Of a stretch of DNA of 64,000 bases, positions 8,356 through 16,570 are shown piece after piece. The stretch spans positions 2,601,646 through 2,665,645 of the forward strand of contig NZ_GL985606.1 in assembly GCF_000220835.1 (NCBI RefSeq). Reading direction: 5' to 3'. The position numbers and the translations under genes are program-made. The DNA comes from Actinomyces sp. oral taxon 448 str. F0400. GTDB taxonomy: Bacteria; Actinomycetota; Actinomycetes; Actinomycetales; Actinomycetaceae. The notes beneath the pieces are model-generated. The model searched no databases, was not told the origin of the DNA, and worked only from the letters and a program-made list of their open reading frames with translations. Each line of letters starts with the position of its first letter. The stretch's first letter is position 1.

Positions 8356-8791
8356 CAGGCATCCACCTCTTGAATCGTGTTGTCCTGTTCTCCTCGTGCG
8401 GCGCTCGTCCGCGACGGCGAAGGGCGGCTCATCGCGGCCCGCGGGGCTCTCGGATCGAGCTCGTCCGAAACGAGAGAAGAAGTCTAAGCCCGGCGCATCC
8501 TGCGGAGGTCCTGCGGGCGGAGTGTCGCAGTGACGCTCCGTCACCGGCGTCCGGCCCGGGACCGCCCGTCACCGGGGTCCGGCTCCCGTCCTCATCCCCG
8601 CCGCGGCGCCGGGCGGGGCATGGCGAGTGCGAGTCGGGCATGCGGGACATGAGGGGCGGATCACGCGCCCGGCACGCCGGCGTCATCCCGGATGCGGCGC
8701 ACGAGCAGGGCGAGGATGAACCTCGATGAGGGCCCTCGTCACGCCGCACCCGAGACTAGGGTCATATGATGACAAGGATCAACCACGTATC
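8356..8791. other. Divergent intergenic region
   Basis: It separates the minus-strand aminotransferase from the plus-strand LCP gene. It contains an imperfect 18-bp direct repeat (8538-8555 and 8566-8583, one mismatch) and a TATGAT hexamer at 8765-8770. No gene was accepted here. Confidence 0.5.
8765..8770 (+). promoter_or_regulatory. Probable -10 box (TATGAT) of the first LCP gene
   Basis: TATGAT is one mismatch from the sigma-A consensus TATAAT. The predicted transcript start near 8778 leaves a ~14-base leader before the GTG at 8792. No convincing -35 is seen. Confidence 0.55.
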
Positions 8792-10054
8792 GTGCCTATT
8801 GTGTCTACGTCACCCGTACGCCATGCCGCGCGCGAGATGCGCCACCGTCTGCTACGCAATGTCACGCTGAGCCTGCTGACGATCGCGCTTTTCGTGAGCA
8901 CGGCGGCCTTCGCCGTCTACCACGACCTCCAGTCGCGGCTGACGACGGTGAGCGTTGACGACATCCTGGGCGCCGACCGGCCCTCGGCTCCCGAGGGAAG
9001 CGACTTCGACGGACGGGCTCTGAACATCCTCGTCATGGGATCGGACTCGCGCAGCGGCGAGGTCGTCGACGACGGCACGGAGGGCATGCGCTCGGACACG
9101 GCCATGATCGTCCACCTGTCGGCGGACCGCACCCGCATGGACGTCGTCTCGATCCCCCGCGACACGATGGTCGAGGTCCCCGCGTGCCCGCTTCCCGACG
9201 GCTCGCAGAGCGATGCCTCCTCCTACGCCATCTTCAATTCGGCGTTCTCCACCGGGGCCGATGGCTCGACCGACTCCAAGGACGTCAAGTACGCCGCCGG
9301 CTGCACGATCAAGACGGTCGAGAAGCTTACGAACGTCCGCATGGACGAGTTCATGGTGGTCGACTTCACCGGCTTCGAAAACATGGTCAACTCGCTGGGC
9401 GGTGTGCCGATGTACATCGACGAGGACGTCGACGACGACAAGGCTGACCTGCACCTGACCAAGGGCTGCACCACGCTCAACGGCGGTCAGGCTCTGGGCT
9501 ACGCGCGCGCCCGCTACTCCCTGGGCGACGGCTCGGACGTCTCGCGCATCGGGCGTCAGCAGCAGCTGGTCGCGGCGATCATGCGCACCGCCCAGTCGAA
9601 GAACCTCCTGACCGACACGAACTCGCTCTACGACTTCGCCAATTCGGCGCTGAGCACGCTCACCGTCAGCTCCGACCTGGGCGATCTCAGCAGGCTCGGG
9701 CAGATCGCCCACAGCGCCGCCAACATCGGGATGGACAACATCAACTTCGTCACCATGCCGGTCGAGCAGGACCTCTACGACCCCAACCGCCTGGCTCCCA
9801 GCGACCAGGCCGACGACGTCTGGAATGCACTGCGGGAGGACAAGCCCATCCCCGAAGAGTCCGTGTCCCTGGCCGCCGACGGCACCTCCCCCAGTCAGGG
9901 GGCGACGCCCACCGACGGAGCCGGCGGGACGGGGAACCCGACCGCCGTCGGGAACACGCCCGCCGCCCCCGCCCCCGCCCCCGCCCCCGCGGACGCCGCC
10001 ACCGAGCAGAGCAGCCCCGGGGCGACGGTCGACCCCGCCACGCAGTGCCACTAA
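8792..10054 (+). CDS. LytR-CpsA-Psr (LCP) family wall-polymer ligase
   Basis: LCP proteins transfer lipid-linked polymers, or glycans onto proteins, to the cell envelope. This 420-residue version has a short cytoplasmic N-terminus, one helix at about 22-45 and an extracellular LCP domain with NILVMGSDSRSG, SIPRDTMVEVP and YARARYSLGDGSDVSRIGRQQ, carrying the conserved Asp and Arg residues that bind pyrophosphate. A low-complexity Pro/Ala tail (PAPAPAPAP) precedes a terminal CH. The GTG at 8792 is chosen because the -10 box at 8765 lies downstream of the longer possible starts. A second LCP gene follows 62 bases later, so the two form a tandem pair. Confidence 0.9.
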   Translation: MPIVSTSPVRHAAREMRHRLLRNVTLSLLTIALFVSTAAFAVYHDLQSRLTTVSVDDILGADRPSAPEGSDFDGRALNILVMGSDSRSGEVVDDGTEGMRSDTAMIVHLSADRTRMDVVSIPRDTMVEVPACPLPDGSQSDASSYAIFNSAFSTGADGSTDSKDVKYAAGCTIKTVEKLTNVRMDEFMVVDFTGFENMVNSLGGVPMYIDEDVDDDKADLHLTKGCTTLNGGQALGYARARYSLGDGSDVSRIGRQQQLVAAIMRTAQSKNLLTDTNSLYDFANSALSTLTVSSDLGDLSRLGQIAHSAANIGMDNINFVTMPVEQDLYDPNRLAPSDQADDVWNALREDKPIPEESVSLAADGTSPSQGATPTDGAGGTGNPTAVGNTPAAPAPAPAPADAATEQSSPGATVDPATQCH

Positions 10055-10073
10055 TGAGCCATTAATGAGCCAT
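10052..10073. repeat. Tandem 11-bp repeat over the LCP stop codon
   Basis: taatgagccat is repeated exactly twice, starting with the LCP stop codon and followed by a related tgatgacc. The repeats place several stop triplets after the gene. It may simply be a slippage product. Confidence 0.6.
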
Positions 10074-10116
10074 TGATGACCACGGACACCCACACTGACA
10101 CGAAGAGGTCGACCCT

Positions 10117-11535
10117 GTGACTCCTCCGTCGGACCTGCCGCCGTCCTTCACGCCCGATCCCTCCGATCCCTCGGGCCGCCGGCCCGCCCGCGCTGATGCT
10201 CCGCCGTCCTCCCCGCCGAGCGGCGGAGCACGGCGAGGACCGGCGCCGCAGCGCCGATCCCTGCGGACGGGCCCGTCCGCGGACGGCGGTGCGGATTCGG
10301 CGCGCCCAGCACCGGAGGGGGAGGGGCGACGCCCGGCCCGCGGCGCGCAGGCTCCCGGCTCGTCGGCGCGAGGAGCGAGTCATGTGCGTCCGGGCTCCTC
10401 GGCCATGCCGCTCGGGGGGGGAGTCGGCCGGGGCCCGGGACCCACCCGGGTCATGCCCGCGGGGTCCAGCGGATCATCCGGAGCCCCCTCCCGAGGGGTC
10501 TTCCCGGTCGGGACGCACCCGATCCCCGAGGGGCCCTCCCACCCCGAGGTGCAGCCCGAACGCGCACCACTCCGACCGCGCCGCGGGCGCCGCCCGCTGC
10601 GATGGGTGGCGGCGATCCTGGTCCTGCTGCTCGTCCTCGTGGGGGGGCGCGCGGCCTGGCTGTGGCACGACGTCGACTCCAAACTCCAGCGCGTCGACGC
10701 GCTCTCCGGGGCCAAGGACACCTCCGGGGAGACCTGGCTCATCGTCGGCTCGGACTCGCGGGCCGACGGCGGCGTGCCCCAGGACGGCACCGAGGGCGCC
10801 CGCGCGGATTCGATCATGGTGCTGCACAAGGCGTCCAACGGTCAGGCCTCACTGACCTCGCTGCCGCGTGATACGTACGCCGAGGTTCCCGGCTACGGCG
10901 GTGACAAGATCAATTCCGCCTACTCCTACGGGCAGGCCCCGCTGCTGGTGGAGACCGTGGAGAAGCTCACGGGACTGACCATGGATCACTACGTCGAGGT
11001 CGGCATGGGCGGGGTGACGCACATGGTGGACGCCGTCGGCGGGATCGAGGTGTGTCTTGATTATGATGTCGACGACCCCGATTCCTCTCTGGTGTGGGAC
11101 ACTTCCAAGGGCACGTGTCAGAAGGTGGACGGAGACAAGGCCCTGGCCTATTCGCGCATGCGTAAATCGGACCCGACCGGTGATATCGGCCGTGCCCAAC
11201 GTCAGCGCACGGTGGTCTCGGCCGTGGTCTCCAAGACCATGTCGATTCCCACGCTCATCAATCCTTTCCGGCAGGACAAGCTCGTGGATTCCGGGACGAA
11301 GGCGCTGACCGTTGATGAGGACGCCTCCATGCTCGATCTGGCGCAGATGGTGCTGGCCTTCCGGTCGGCGTCGAACGACGGGCTCACCGGGGCGCCGCCC
11401 ATCGACAGCCTGGACTACGAGCCGGGCGGGATCGGGGCGTCGGTCCTCCTGGAGGACACGACCGCGCCGGACTTCTTCTCCAAGGTGCGCTCCGGCAAGC
11501 TGTCGACGTCCGACTTCGATCAGCCCTCGTCCTAA
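10117..11535 (+). CDS. Second LytR-CpsA-Psr family protein with long cytoplasmic N-terminus
   Basis: A 472-residue LCP protein. About 160 residues of Pro/Arg/Gly-rich sequence precede a single helix (WVAAILVLLLVLVGG), then the LCP domain with TWLIVGSDSRADGG, SLPRDTYAEVPGYGG and AYSRMRKSDPTGDIGRAQRQ. The conserved Asp/Arg set is intact, so it should be active. The GTG start follows AAGAGG. It probably shares a transcript with the upstream LCP gene. Its stop overlaps the convergent gene at 11532 by four bases, and no terminator is seen between them. The disordered N-terminus may be a regulatory or phosphorylation region, which is inference. Confidence 0.9.
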   Translation: MTPPSDLPPSFTPDPSDPSGRRPARADAPPSSPPSGGARRGPAPQRRSLRTGPSADGGADSARPAPEGEGRRPARGAQAPGSSARGASHVRPGSSAMPLGGGVGRGPGPTRVMPAGSSGSSGAPSRGVFPVGTHPIPEGPSHPEVQPERAPLRPRRGRRPLRWVAAILVLLLVLVGGRAAWLWHDVDSKLQRVDALSGAKDTSGETWLIVGSDSRADGGVPQDGTEGARADSIMVLHKASNGQASLTSLPRDTYAEVPGYGGDKINSAYSYGQAPLLVETVEKLTGLTMDHYVEVGMGGVTHMVDAVGGIEVCLDYDVDDPDSSLVWDTSKGTCQKVDGDKALAYSRMRKSDPTGDIGRAQRQRTVVSAVVSKTMSIPTLINPFRQDKLVDSGTKALTVDEDASMLDLAQMVLAFRSASNDGLTGAPPIDSLDYEPGGIGASVLLEDTTAPDFFSKVRSGKLSTSDFDQPSS

Positions 11536-12161
11536 CCGCGGCCCCGCCCGGGCCAGCGCCATGAGGCCCAGGGGGCGGTGCTGCGACGCAGACGACGGGC
11601 CTCCTCCTGGAGTGCGGCGAACGTGCGGGCGCTGACGGGGCAGTCACCCGGCAGGTCCTGGTTGTTGACGGCGATGATATCGGCGACTGCGGCGCCCCGG
11701 TTCGTCAGGTCGGCGAGGATCCGGGCGAGGGCCTTGGCCGCGAAGGGCCGCAGGTTGACGCCGCTGACAGCCACGCTGTTCAGGAGCAGTAGCGTCTCGC
11801 AGGTGGCGGGGACGCTCTCGCGCACGACGAGGGCGAACCTGTGGTGCGTGAGCAGTCCGCGGATTCCGGGGGCGTCCGCCACCAGGAAGAGGAGCCCGTC
11901 GGTCAGCGCCTGACGGGCGATGTCAGCGACGGGCCCGTGCCCGCCGCGTTCGCCGCTGAGGGCCCGCCACGGAGATCCCTGCGCCCGCAGGACGGGGTCG
12001 ATCTGGTCACGGGCTGTGGCGTACCCGAGCCCGGGAAGCAGGTTCTGGACGGCGCTCAGGATGTCGTCGGGACGCAGGCCGGTGACCCAGACGCGGGCGC
12101 AGGGGGCGGCCGTGTAGTGCCCCCGCGCCCACGGGTTCCACGGATCGGTGCGTCTGCTCAT
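11532..12161 (-). CDS. Unknown WXG-partner family protein, copy A
   Basis: I do not recognise this 209-residue soluble protein. It is clearly paralogous to the product at 12536-13126, about one third identical by eye across the length. Shared positions include QIDPxLR, an ERG tripeptide, a THH tripeptide, and the C-terminal LQEEAR. There is no signal peptide or membrane helix. It lies 25 bases downstream of the WXG100 gene. A WXG-type gene followed by a member of this family occurs twice in this locus, so it may be a dedicated chaperone or immunity protein. The ATG at 12161 lacks a strong SD; the longer frame upstream overlaps the WXG100 gene. Confidence 0.75.
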   Translation of the reverse strand: MSRRTDPWNPWARGHYTAAPCARVWVTGLRPDDILSAVQNLLPGLGYATARDQIDPVLRAQGSPWRALSGERGGHGPVADIARQALTDGLLFLVADAPGIRGLLTHHRFALVVRESVPATCETLLLLNSVAVSGVNLRPFAAKALARILADLTNRGAAVADIIAVNNQDLPGDCPVSARTFAALQEEARRLRRSTAPWASWRWPGRGRG

Positions 12162-12186
12162 AAGGTGGTGCCGGCCGGGGCGTCCT

Positions 12187-12477
12187 CTAGAGGCTCCAGA
12201 GGCGGGAGACCGTGGTCTCTGCCTCCTGGTAGAGGGTGACGGCCCGGTCGACGGCAGCGGCGAGCTGCTCGGCGTAGTCGGTCTGGGTGCGCATGCGGGC
12301 CGCCCAGCCGGCGTGGGCGACGGCGGCGGCATCGGAGGCCAGGCCGGTCCACTGGGTGCGAGTGGCGGCCAGGGACCCGGACAGGCCGGAGACGTCGGAG
12401 TCGAGTCCCGACGCTCCCGAGCGCAGAACCGACGACAGGGACGGCAGAGTGTCCTCAGACACGTCAAGATCAGCCAC
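12187..12477 (-). CDS. WXG100 (ESAT-6-like) secreted protein
   Basis: Starting from the GTG at 12477 the product is 96 residues, the standard WXG100 length. The WTG turn is at 43-45, in the middle between two predicted helices, and a YxxxE secretion signal is at 83-87 (YQEAE). These are the hallmarks of type VII (ESX) substrates, which are exported as helical-hairpin dimers. The GTG lies 7 bases after AGGAG, whereas the upstream ATGs at 12483 and 12492 are badly placed for it. No ESX ATPase or membrane component lies in the window, so the exporter must be elsewhere. Confidence 0.85.
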   Translation of the reverse strand: MADLDVSEDTLPSLSSVLRSGASGLDSDVSGLSGSLAATRTQWTGLASDAAAVAHAGWAARMRTQTDYAEQLAAAVDRAVTLYQEAETTVSRLWSL

Positions 12478-12535
12478 GATCATGCTCCTCATTACTTCAC
12501 TTCATTACTTCACTGTTGTCGACGACGATGGTGCG

Positions 12536-13126
12536 TCAGCGTGAAAACCACTTACGCCAGCGTATGGCGCGAGCCTCTTCCTGCAGGCCGAAGAGGGAAC
12601 GCAGGCTTATGGGGTAGTCACTGGGGATCTTCCTGTGACTGACAGCCTCCAGATTGACGACGGCGGCACCGTGGGCCTCCAGGCCGGTCACGATGGCCTC
12701 GAGGGCCTTGCTCGCAAAATACCGAGGGTTCACTGTATATGCAGCACTGTCTTCAAGACGGAACAGCACCTCATTGGATCCTGTGGCCAGGTCTCGCGAG
12801 GCGAGAATAATGGAGTGATGGGTCGCCAGATCCCTTAGACCGGGGATCGCCGAGCTGAAAGGTATTTCGGACAACGTGTCACGGAACAGGACGTCGGCAA
12901 GGAACCCACCCTTGGCCCCTCGTTCCATGACGAGGGCGCTCCAGGCGGAGGATCGTTGTCGCAGGGCGGGGTCGATCTGGCGCTTGGAGTAGGTGTACCG
13001 GCGTTTCCTGAGAGACTCCTGCGCAACAGCGAGGATGGTGTCGAGTGGTATCCCGGCGACGATCATGCGGGCGCACATCGACGAGAAGGGCCCCCACAGG
13101 TCGAAGCGCCCATTTCTATCGAGCAT
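12536..13126 (-). CDS. Unknown WXG-partner family protein, copy B
   Basis: A 196-residue soluble protein, paralogous to the 11532-12161 product: shared CAR near the start, D-IL, RQIDPALR, ERG, PG--LATHH, and a C-terminal GLQEEARAIR. The function is unknown. It lies downstream of the larger WXG effector and its short companion, mirroring copy A behind the WXG100 gene. The gene and its neighbours to the right use more A and T, including at third codon positions, than the rest of the window, suggesting separate acquisition. There is no recognisable catalytic motif, so a binding role (chaperone, immunity or antitoxin) is most plausible. Confidence 0.75.
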   Translation of the reverse strand: MLDRNGRFDLWGPFSSMCARMIVAGIPLDTILAVAQESLRKRRYTYSKRQIDPALRQRSSAWSALVMERGAKGGFLADVLFRDTLSEIPFSSAIPGLRDLATHHSIILASRDLATGSNEVLFRLEDSAAYTVNPRYFASKALEAIVTGLEAHGAAVVNLEAVSHRKIPSDYPISLRSLFGLQEEARAIRWRKWFSR

Positions 13127-13157
13127 GGAGACACCGCCTTTCGTTATCGTCAGCCGC

Positions 13158-13478
13158 TCACACGTCTTCTACGTCGTCCACCGCACCACGTTGCCGCAGG
13201 ACACGACCGAGCTCGGCCAGGTTGCGTCGAGAGAGATCACGCAGGCGGCGTGCCTCGGGCGACTCATCACGACCGGCGAAAACGTCGGCGAGTGATGACC
13301 GCCCGGAATCTATGCGGCGCTGGACGGCTTGCCAGTCGGAACCGAGCTCGCCAGCGCGGGCCGCACGAGCATGCTCATCCCGCCACTGCGCATCGTCCTT
13401 TATGTCAGCATCATGCGACCGCCCAGCCGGCGACAGGAGTGGCAGCCTCAGCCGCCTTCGTGATAAGAAAATTCGCAA
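13158..13478 (-). CDS. Short companion protein of the WXG effector; start unclear
   Basis: The frame encodes a convincing charged, mostly helical sequence (DDAQWRDEHARA, DVFAGRDESPEA, LRDLSRRNLAEL) and stops at 13158. The only initiation codon in frame before the last few codons is a TTG at 13478, which overlaps the effector gene by 68 bases and has no SD. A good SD (AAAGGA) with an ATG lies near 13397, but in the other frame and closing after 27 codons. So either the TTG is used, translation enters from the effector by a +1 shift near its stop, or the gene carries a frameshift. Function unknown. Confidence 0.5.
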   Translation of the reverse strand: MRIFLSRRRLRLPLLSPAGRSHDADIKDDAQWRDEHARAARAGELGSDWQAVQRRIDSGRSSLADVFAGRDESPEARRLRDLSRRNLAELGRVLRQRGAVDDVEDV

Positions 13479-14415
13479 TTTTTTCGAGACATTTTCCTAT
13501 CGCCTTCGAAATCTCTTTGACGAGAATCGCCAGGCCGGAGATGAGGACAGACACGGCACCCGCAGCGCTGGAGGCCAGGCTGTCAGCACCGGCGATGACC
13601 GTAGCAGCGCCCAAGAACGCCTCAGACCCTCTGCCCGTCCACTCGGCCATGGCCGGCAGCATACCGGTTGTATTCTGCGACACCGCTCCCAGGGCACCGC
13701 CAACATGGGTCCACGCCTCAGAGGCCTGCTGAACCCGGTTCCAGTCCCCGGCAAACGGCTTGTACACCACCTCATCGAGCAGGGAGAATCCGAAGATCTG
13801 CTCGAACACCCAGTCCACCGATCCCAGAACTATACCGGCACTCCAACGAAGGTCCTCAATCTCCGACAATGATCCCGTCGGCGTAACAAGGAAGGACTGG
13901 GGATCAACAGTCTCCCGCAGCCCGCGGTCCGCTGAAAACGTCTCGCCAATGCGGTCGAGAATCTGGGCGGGCTGCTCTTGCACGAATGTTCCAGATCGAT
14001 AACCATCCTGAAAAGCCTGAACAGGAAGATCCGGATCCCCTCCGCCGTAGAACGGCGGCGCCGTCTGCTCAGCCGCTCCCAGGGAGGAGAAGGAATCCCT
14101 CGGATCCTTGTACGTCGGAAGCTGAACCCCCATCTCAGAGGCGACCTTCTGGACCTCGCAGTAAGCAGCCTCATCGGCTCTGAGGTACGCCTCAAGCGTC
14201 GCCTTCATGTTGCTGGAGCCGAGGGAATAAACCTCTTCGATCTTTCCGAGAATTTTGTCACCCTCAAGAACTATAGCGTCATTAATCGGCTTCAGCCTCT
14301 GAAGAATCAAGCCGAGATCAGAATCTGATAATGTCCCCCACGAGGAGATCGTCCCCCTCATCGCAGGCAGATGCCCGTCGGCCTGACGCTCCATTAACTG
14401 ACGCGCCAGATCCAT
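13411..14415 (-). CDS. Type VII secretion substrate with two WXG-like regions
   Basis: The 334-residue product begins with a WXG-like helical hairpin (SSWGTLSDSD near 25-34) followed by YLRAD at 77-81, a YxxxD secretion signal. A Gly/Pro linker and a second helical region follow, with AEWTGRGSEAF near 258-267, then a hydrophobic stretch to about 300. It ends AATPVAGWAVA with no obvious toxin domain. This resembles EspA/PPE-like ESX substrates by architecture. The ATG at 14415 is used, but a TTG at 14430 lies beside an AAGG. Use of A and T is much higher than in flanking genes. It is the first gene of the five-gene minus-strand locus. Confidence 0.75.
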   Translation of the reverse strand: MDLARQLMERQADGHLPAMRGTISSWGTLSDSDLGLILQRLKPINDAIVLEGDKILGKIEEVYSLGSSNMKATLEAYLRADEAAYCEVQKVASEMGVQLPTYKDPRDSFSSLGAAEQTAPPFYGGGDPDLPVQAFQDGYRSGTFVQEQPAQILDRIGETFSADRGLRETVDPQSFLVTPTGSLSEIEDLRWSAGIVLGSVDWVFEQIFGFSLLDEVVYKPFAGDWNRVQQASEAWTHVGGALGAVSQNTTGMLPAMAEWTGRGSEAFLGAATVIAGADSLASSAAGAVSVLISGLAILVKEISKAIGKCLEKIANFLITKAAEAATPVAGWAVA

Positions 14416-14449
14416 GGTCGCATAAGTCAACCTTCATTAAAAAACCTCA

Positions 14450-14455
14450 ATACTA
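14450..14455 (-). promoter_or_regulatory. Candidate -10 box (TAGTAT) of the WXG effector locus
   Basis: TAGTAT on the minus strand lies about 35 bases before the ATG at 14415. A T-run (GGTTTTTT) and GAAGG follow. No -35 is evident. Confidence 0.4.
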
Positions 14456-14659
14456 CCGTGGGAAGAATCGAAAGCGACGCATAGCACGTCACCGCACAGC
14501 TGTCGACGTCGCCCCGCAGACAACGCAGAAGTCGAACCACAGGGATGTCCTCGTCCAGCCGATCGACGTACGTTACCCTACAACCCGCCCCGACGCGAGC
14601 GCAATACCGCCACCTAAGCCGAACCATGCGAAAGAGCGCTTAACAACACAGTAATTAAA

Positions 14660-14710
14660 CGGCCCGTCGCGCACCGCGTCTGATAACGGTCAACGGTGCG
14701 CGACGGGCCG
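14660..14710 (-). terminator. 17-bp stem terminator after galE
   Basis: Perfect inverted repeats at 14660-14676 and 14694-14710 (cggcccgtcgcgcaccg and its complement) enclose a 17-base loop. On the minus strand the stem is followed by TTTAATTA. It lies about 85 bases downstream of the galE stop and would also insulate the WXG locus from galE transcription. Confidence 0.8.
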
Positions 14711-14763
14711 GCAGAGCGCTCGTTCCCGGTCAGAGCATCAAGCCGCCCTGAACGACGGCCCCC

Positions 14764-14799
14764 GCTGACAGCGCTGACAGCGCTGTCAGCGCTGTCAGC
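14764..14799. repeat. Perfect 36-bp palindrome at the end of galE
   Basis: Two copies of GCTGACAGC are followed by two of GCTGTCAGC, giving 36 bases identical to their own reverse complement. It includes the galE stop codon (14795-14797). It can form an 18-bp arm or two nested 9-bp sites. Confidence 0.9.
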
Positions 14800-15784
14800 C
14801 GAAGCTCTTGCGGTTGGGGTCGGCTTGCCAGGAGGTGAAGGCGGAGGCGACGATGTCGTCCAGGTCGTGGTCCGCCTTCCACCCCAGAACCCTCCCGATG
14901 CGCTCGGCGTCGCCGATGAGCTGGGGCGGGTCGCCGGCGCGGCGGTCCAGCTCCTCGGGCTCGATGTGCAGGCCGGTGGAGTCGATGACCTTCGAGACGA
15001 CCTCCCGCACCGAGGAGCCCCTCCCCGTGCCCACGTTGAAGACGTGCTCGGCCATCACCCCGCCCCCGGCCAAGTAGTCCAGGGCGGCGATGTGCGCCAC
15101 CGCCAGATCGCGCACATGGATGTAGTCACGGATGCAGGTGCCGTCCGGCGTCGGGTAATCGGTGCCGAAGATCTTGGGGGCCTGCCCGCGGGAGAGGCGG
15201 TCGAGCACCATGGGGATGAGGTTGAGGGTGGCCATGTCGCCCAGGTCGTCCCAGCCGGAGCCTGCCACGTTGAAGTAGCGCAGGCCGGCCCAGCGCAGTC
15301 CCCAGGCCCGCTCGCAGTCGGCCATCATCCACTCGCCGATGAGCTTGGTCTCGCCGTAGGGGTTGATGGGCCGGCAGTCGATGTCCTCGGGTACAACCTC
15401 CACCGGCGGCATGCCGTAGACGGAGGCGGAGGAGGAGAAGATCATCTGCTCGACCCGGGCCCGCTCCATGGCCAGTAGCATGTTCGCCAGCCCGCCGACG
15501 TTCTGCTGGTAGTACCAGCCGGGCCGCGCCACCGACTCCCCCACCTGCTTGCGGGCCGCGAAGTGGATGACTGCCGTGACGCCGCGCTGCTCCATGACGT
15601 CGGTGAGCACATCCACCGCCTCGCCCGAGGCCACATCCAGCTGAACCAATTCGGCGCCCTCCACGCGGTCGGGGGTGCCGTAGGACAGGTCGTCGACGAC
15701 GATCACCCGATCCCCGCGCTCAAGGAGTAGACGGACGACGTGGGCGCCAATGTAGCCGGCGCCACCGGCAACGAGAATGCTCAT
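14795..15784 (-). CDS. galE: UDP-glucose 4-epimerase
   Basis: A 329-residue short-chain dehydrogenase-type epimerase interconverting UDP-glucose and UDP-galactose. It shows the NAD-binding GGAGYIGAH at residues 8-16, the Ser region SSSASVYG and the catalytic Tyr-Lys in NPYGETK, and has the family's usual length. The ATG at 15784 gives a protein starting directly at the Rossmann fold. There is no SD. A TATCTG at 15798-15803 would give a leader of only a few bases. The gene ends inside a perfect palindrome and is followed by a strong hairpin. It could supply UDP-galactose for envelope glycans. Confidence 0.95.
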   Translation of the reverse strand: MSILVAGGAGYIGAHVVRLLLERGDRVIVVDDLSYGTPDRVEGAELVQLDVASGEAVDVLTDVMEQRGVTAVIHFAARKQVGESVARPGWYYQQNVGGLANMLLAMERARVEQMIFSSSASVYGMPPVEVVPEDIDCRPINPYGETKLIGEWMMADCERAWGLRWAGLRYFNVAGSGWDDLGDMATLNLIPMVLDRLSRGQAPKIFGTDYPTPDGTCIRDYIHVRDLAVAHIAALDYLAGGGVMAEHVFNVGTGRGSSVREVVSKVIDSTGLHIEPEELDRRAGDPPQLIGDAERIGRVLGWKADHDLDDIVASAFTSWQADPNRKSFG

Positions 15785-15883
15785 GGGGAGCATGCTACAG
15801 ATAAAGACATTCCCGTCTCAGGGCTTCGCAGCCCGCGGGCCGAACTCTCCGGTGCGGAGGCCGCCCCGCAAAGCTCGCGCTCC

Positions 15884-16408
15884 TCAGGCTCGCTCGCGGC
15901 GCTCGCGCAGAGCCGCGCCCTTGGCACGGGCGACCTCGGCCAGCTCGCCCTGGAAGGCGTGCATGGCTCGCCTCAGCCGGGCGGCCTGCGCGCCGTCGCC
16001 GGCCCCCAGGACGCGCACGGCGAGCAGCCCGGCGTTACGCGCCCCGCCGATCGACACGGTCGCCACCGGTACCCCCGCGGGCATCTGGACGATCGACAGC
16101 AGCGAGTCCATGCCATCGAGGTGCTTGAGCGGCACGGGCACGCCGATGACCGGCAGTTCGGTGACGGCGGCCAGCATGCCCGGCAGATGGGCGGCTCCCC
16201 CGGCGCCCGCGATGATGACCCGCAGGCCGCGCCCGGCGGCGGCGCGCCCGTAGTCGATCATCTCGGCGGGCATGCGGTGGGCGGAGACGACGTCCGCCTC
16301 GTAGGGGACGGAGAACTCCTCCAGGGCGGCGGCCGCCGCCTTCATGGTGGGCCAGTCGGAGTCGGATCCCATGACGATGCCGACCATCGGCTGCTGGCTG
16401 CTGCTCAT
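15884..16408 (-). CDS. purE: N5-carboxyaminoimidazole ribonucleotide mutase
   Basis: PurE, 174 residues, rearranges N5-CAIR to CAIR in purine synthesis. The family motifs are intact: [13 protein letters not shown] at the N-terminus, VVSAHRMP with the catalytic His, and [13 protein letters not shown]. The C-terminus is Arg/Glu-rich. The ATG follows AAAGG. It lies 162 bases downstream of purK in the same direction, and together they form the two-step route from AIR to CAIR. Confidence 0.96.
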   Translation of the reverse strand: MSSSQQPMVGIVMGSDSDWPTMKAAAAALEEFSVPYEADVVSAHRMPAEMIDYGRAAAGRGLRVIIAGAGGAAHLPGMLAAVTELPVIGVPVPLKHLDGMDSLLSIVQMPAGVPVATVSIGGARNAGLLAVRVLGAGDGAQAARLRRAMHAFQGELAEVARAKGAALRERRERA

Positions 16409-16570
16409 GAACGGGCCTTTCCTCGGCGGGTGGCGGGAGCGGGCGCGCCCGCCCTCGATGCGATTATCGCCCGGCGCGCCCCTGGCGCGCCGGTGCTCGA
16501 CCCCGGCACTCCTGCGGGTGCGGTGCGAAGGTGCGAATCCGCCCCGCGCCCGGTCCGGCGAAGGAGTCCC

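Larger units (their letters stand above)
14416..14794. other. A+T-rich intergenic region between the WXG locus and galE
   Basis: It contains a candidate promoter for the WXG locus, a long hairpin and part of a 36-bp palindrome. An open frame on the plus strand (14331-14654) has no family features and is not accepted. The sequence is clearly less GC-rich than the rest of the window. Confidence 0.6.

Noticed and set aside
14331-14654. 107-codon plus-strand ORF between the WXG locus and galE
   Set aside because: No SD, no recognisable composition or motif, and it overlaps the effector start on the other strand.
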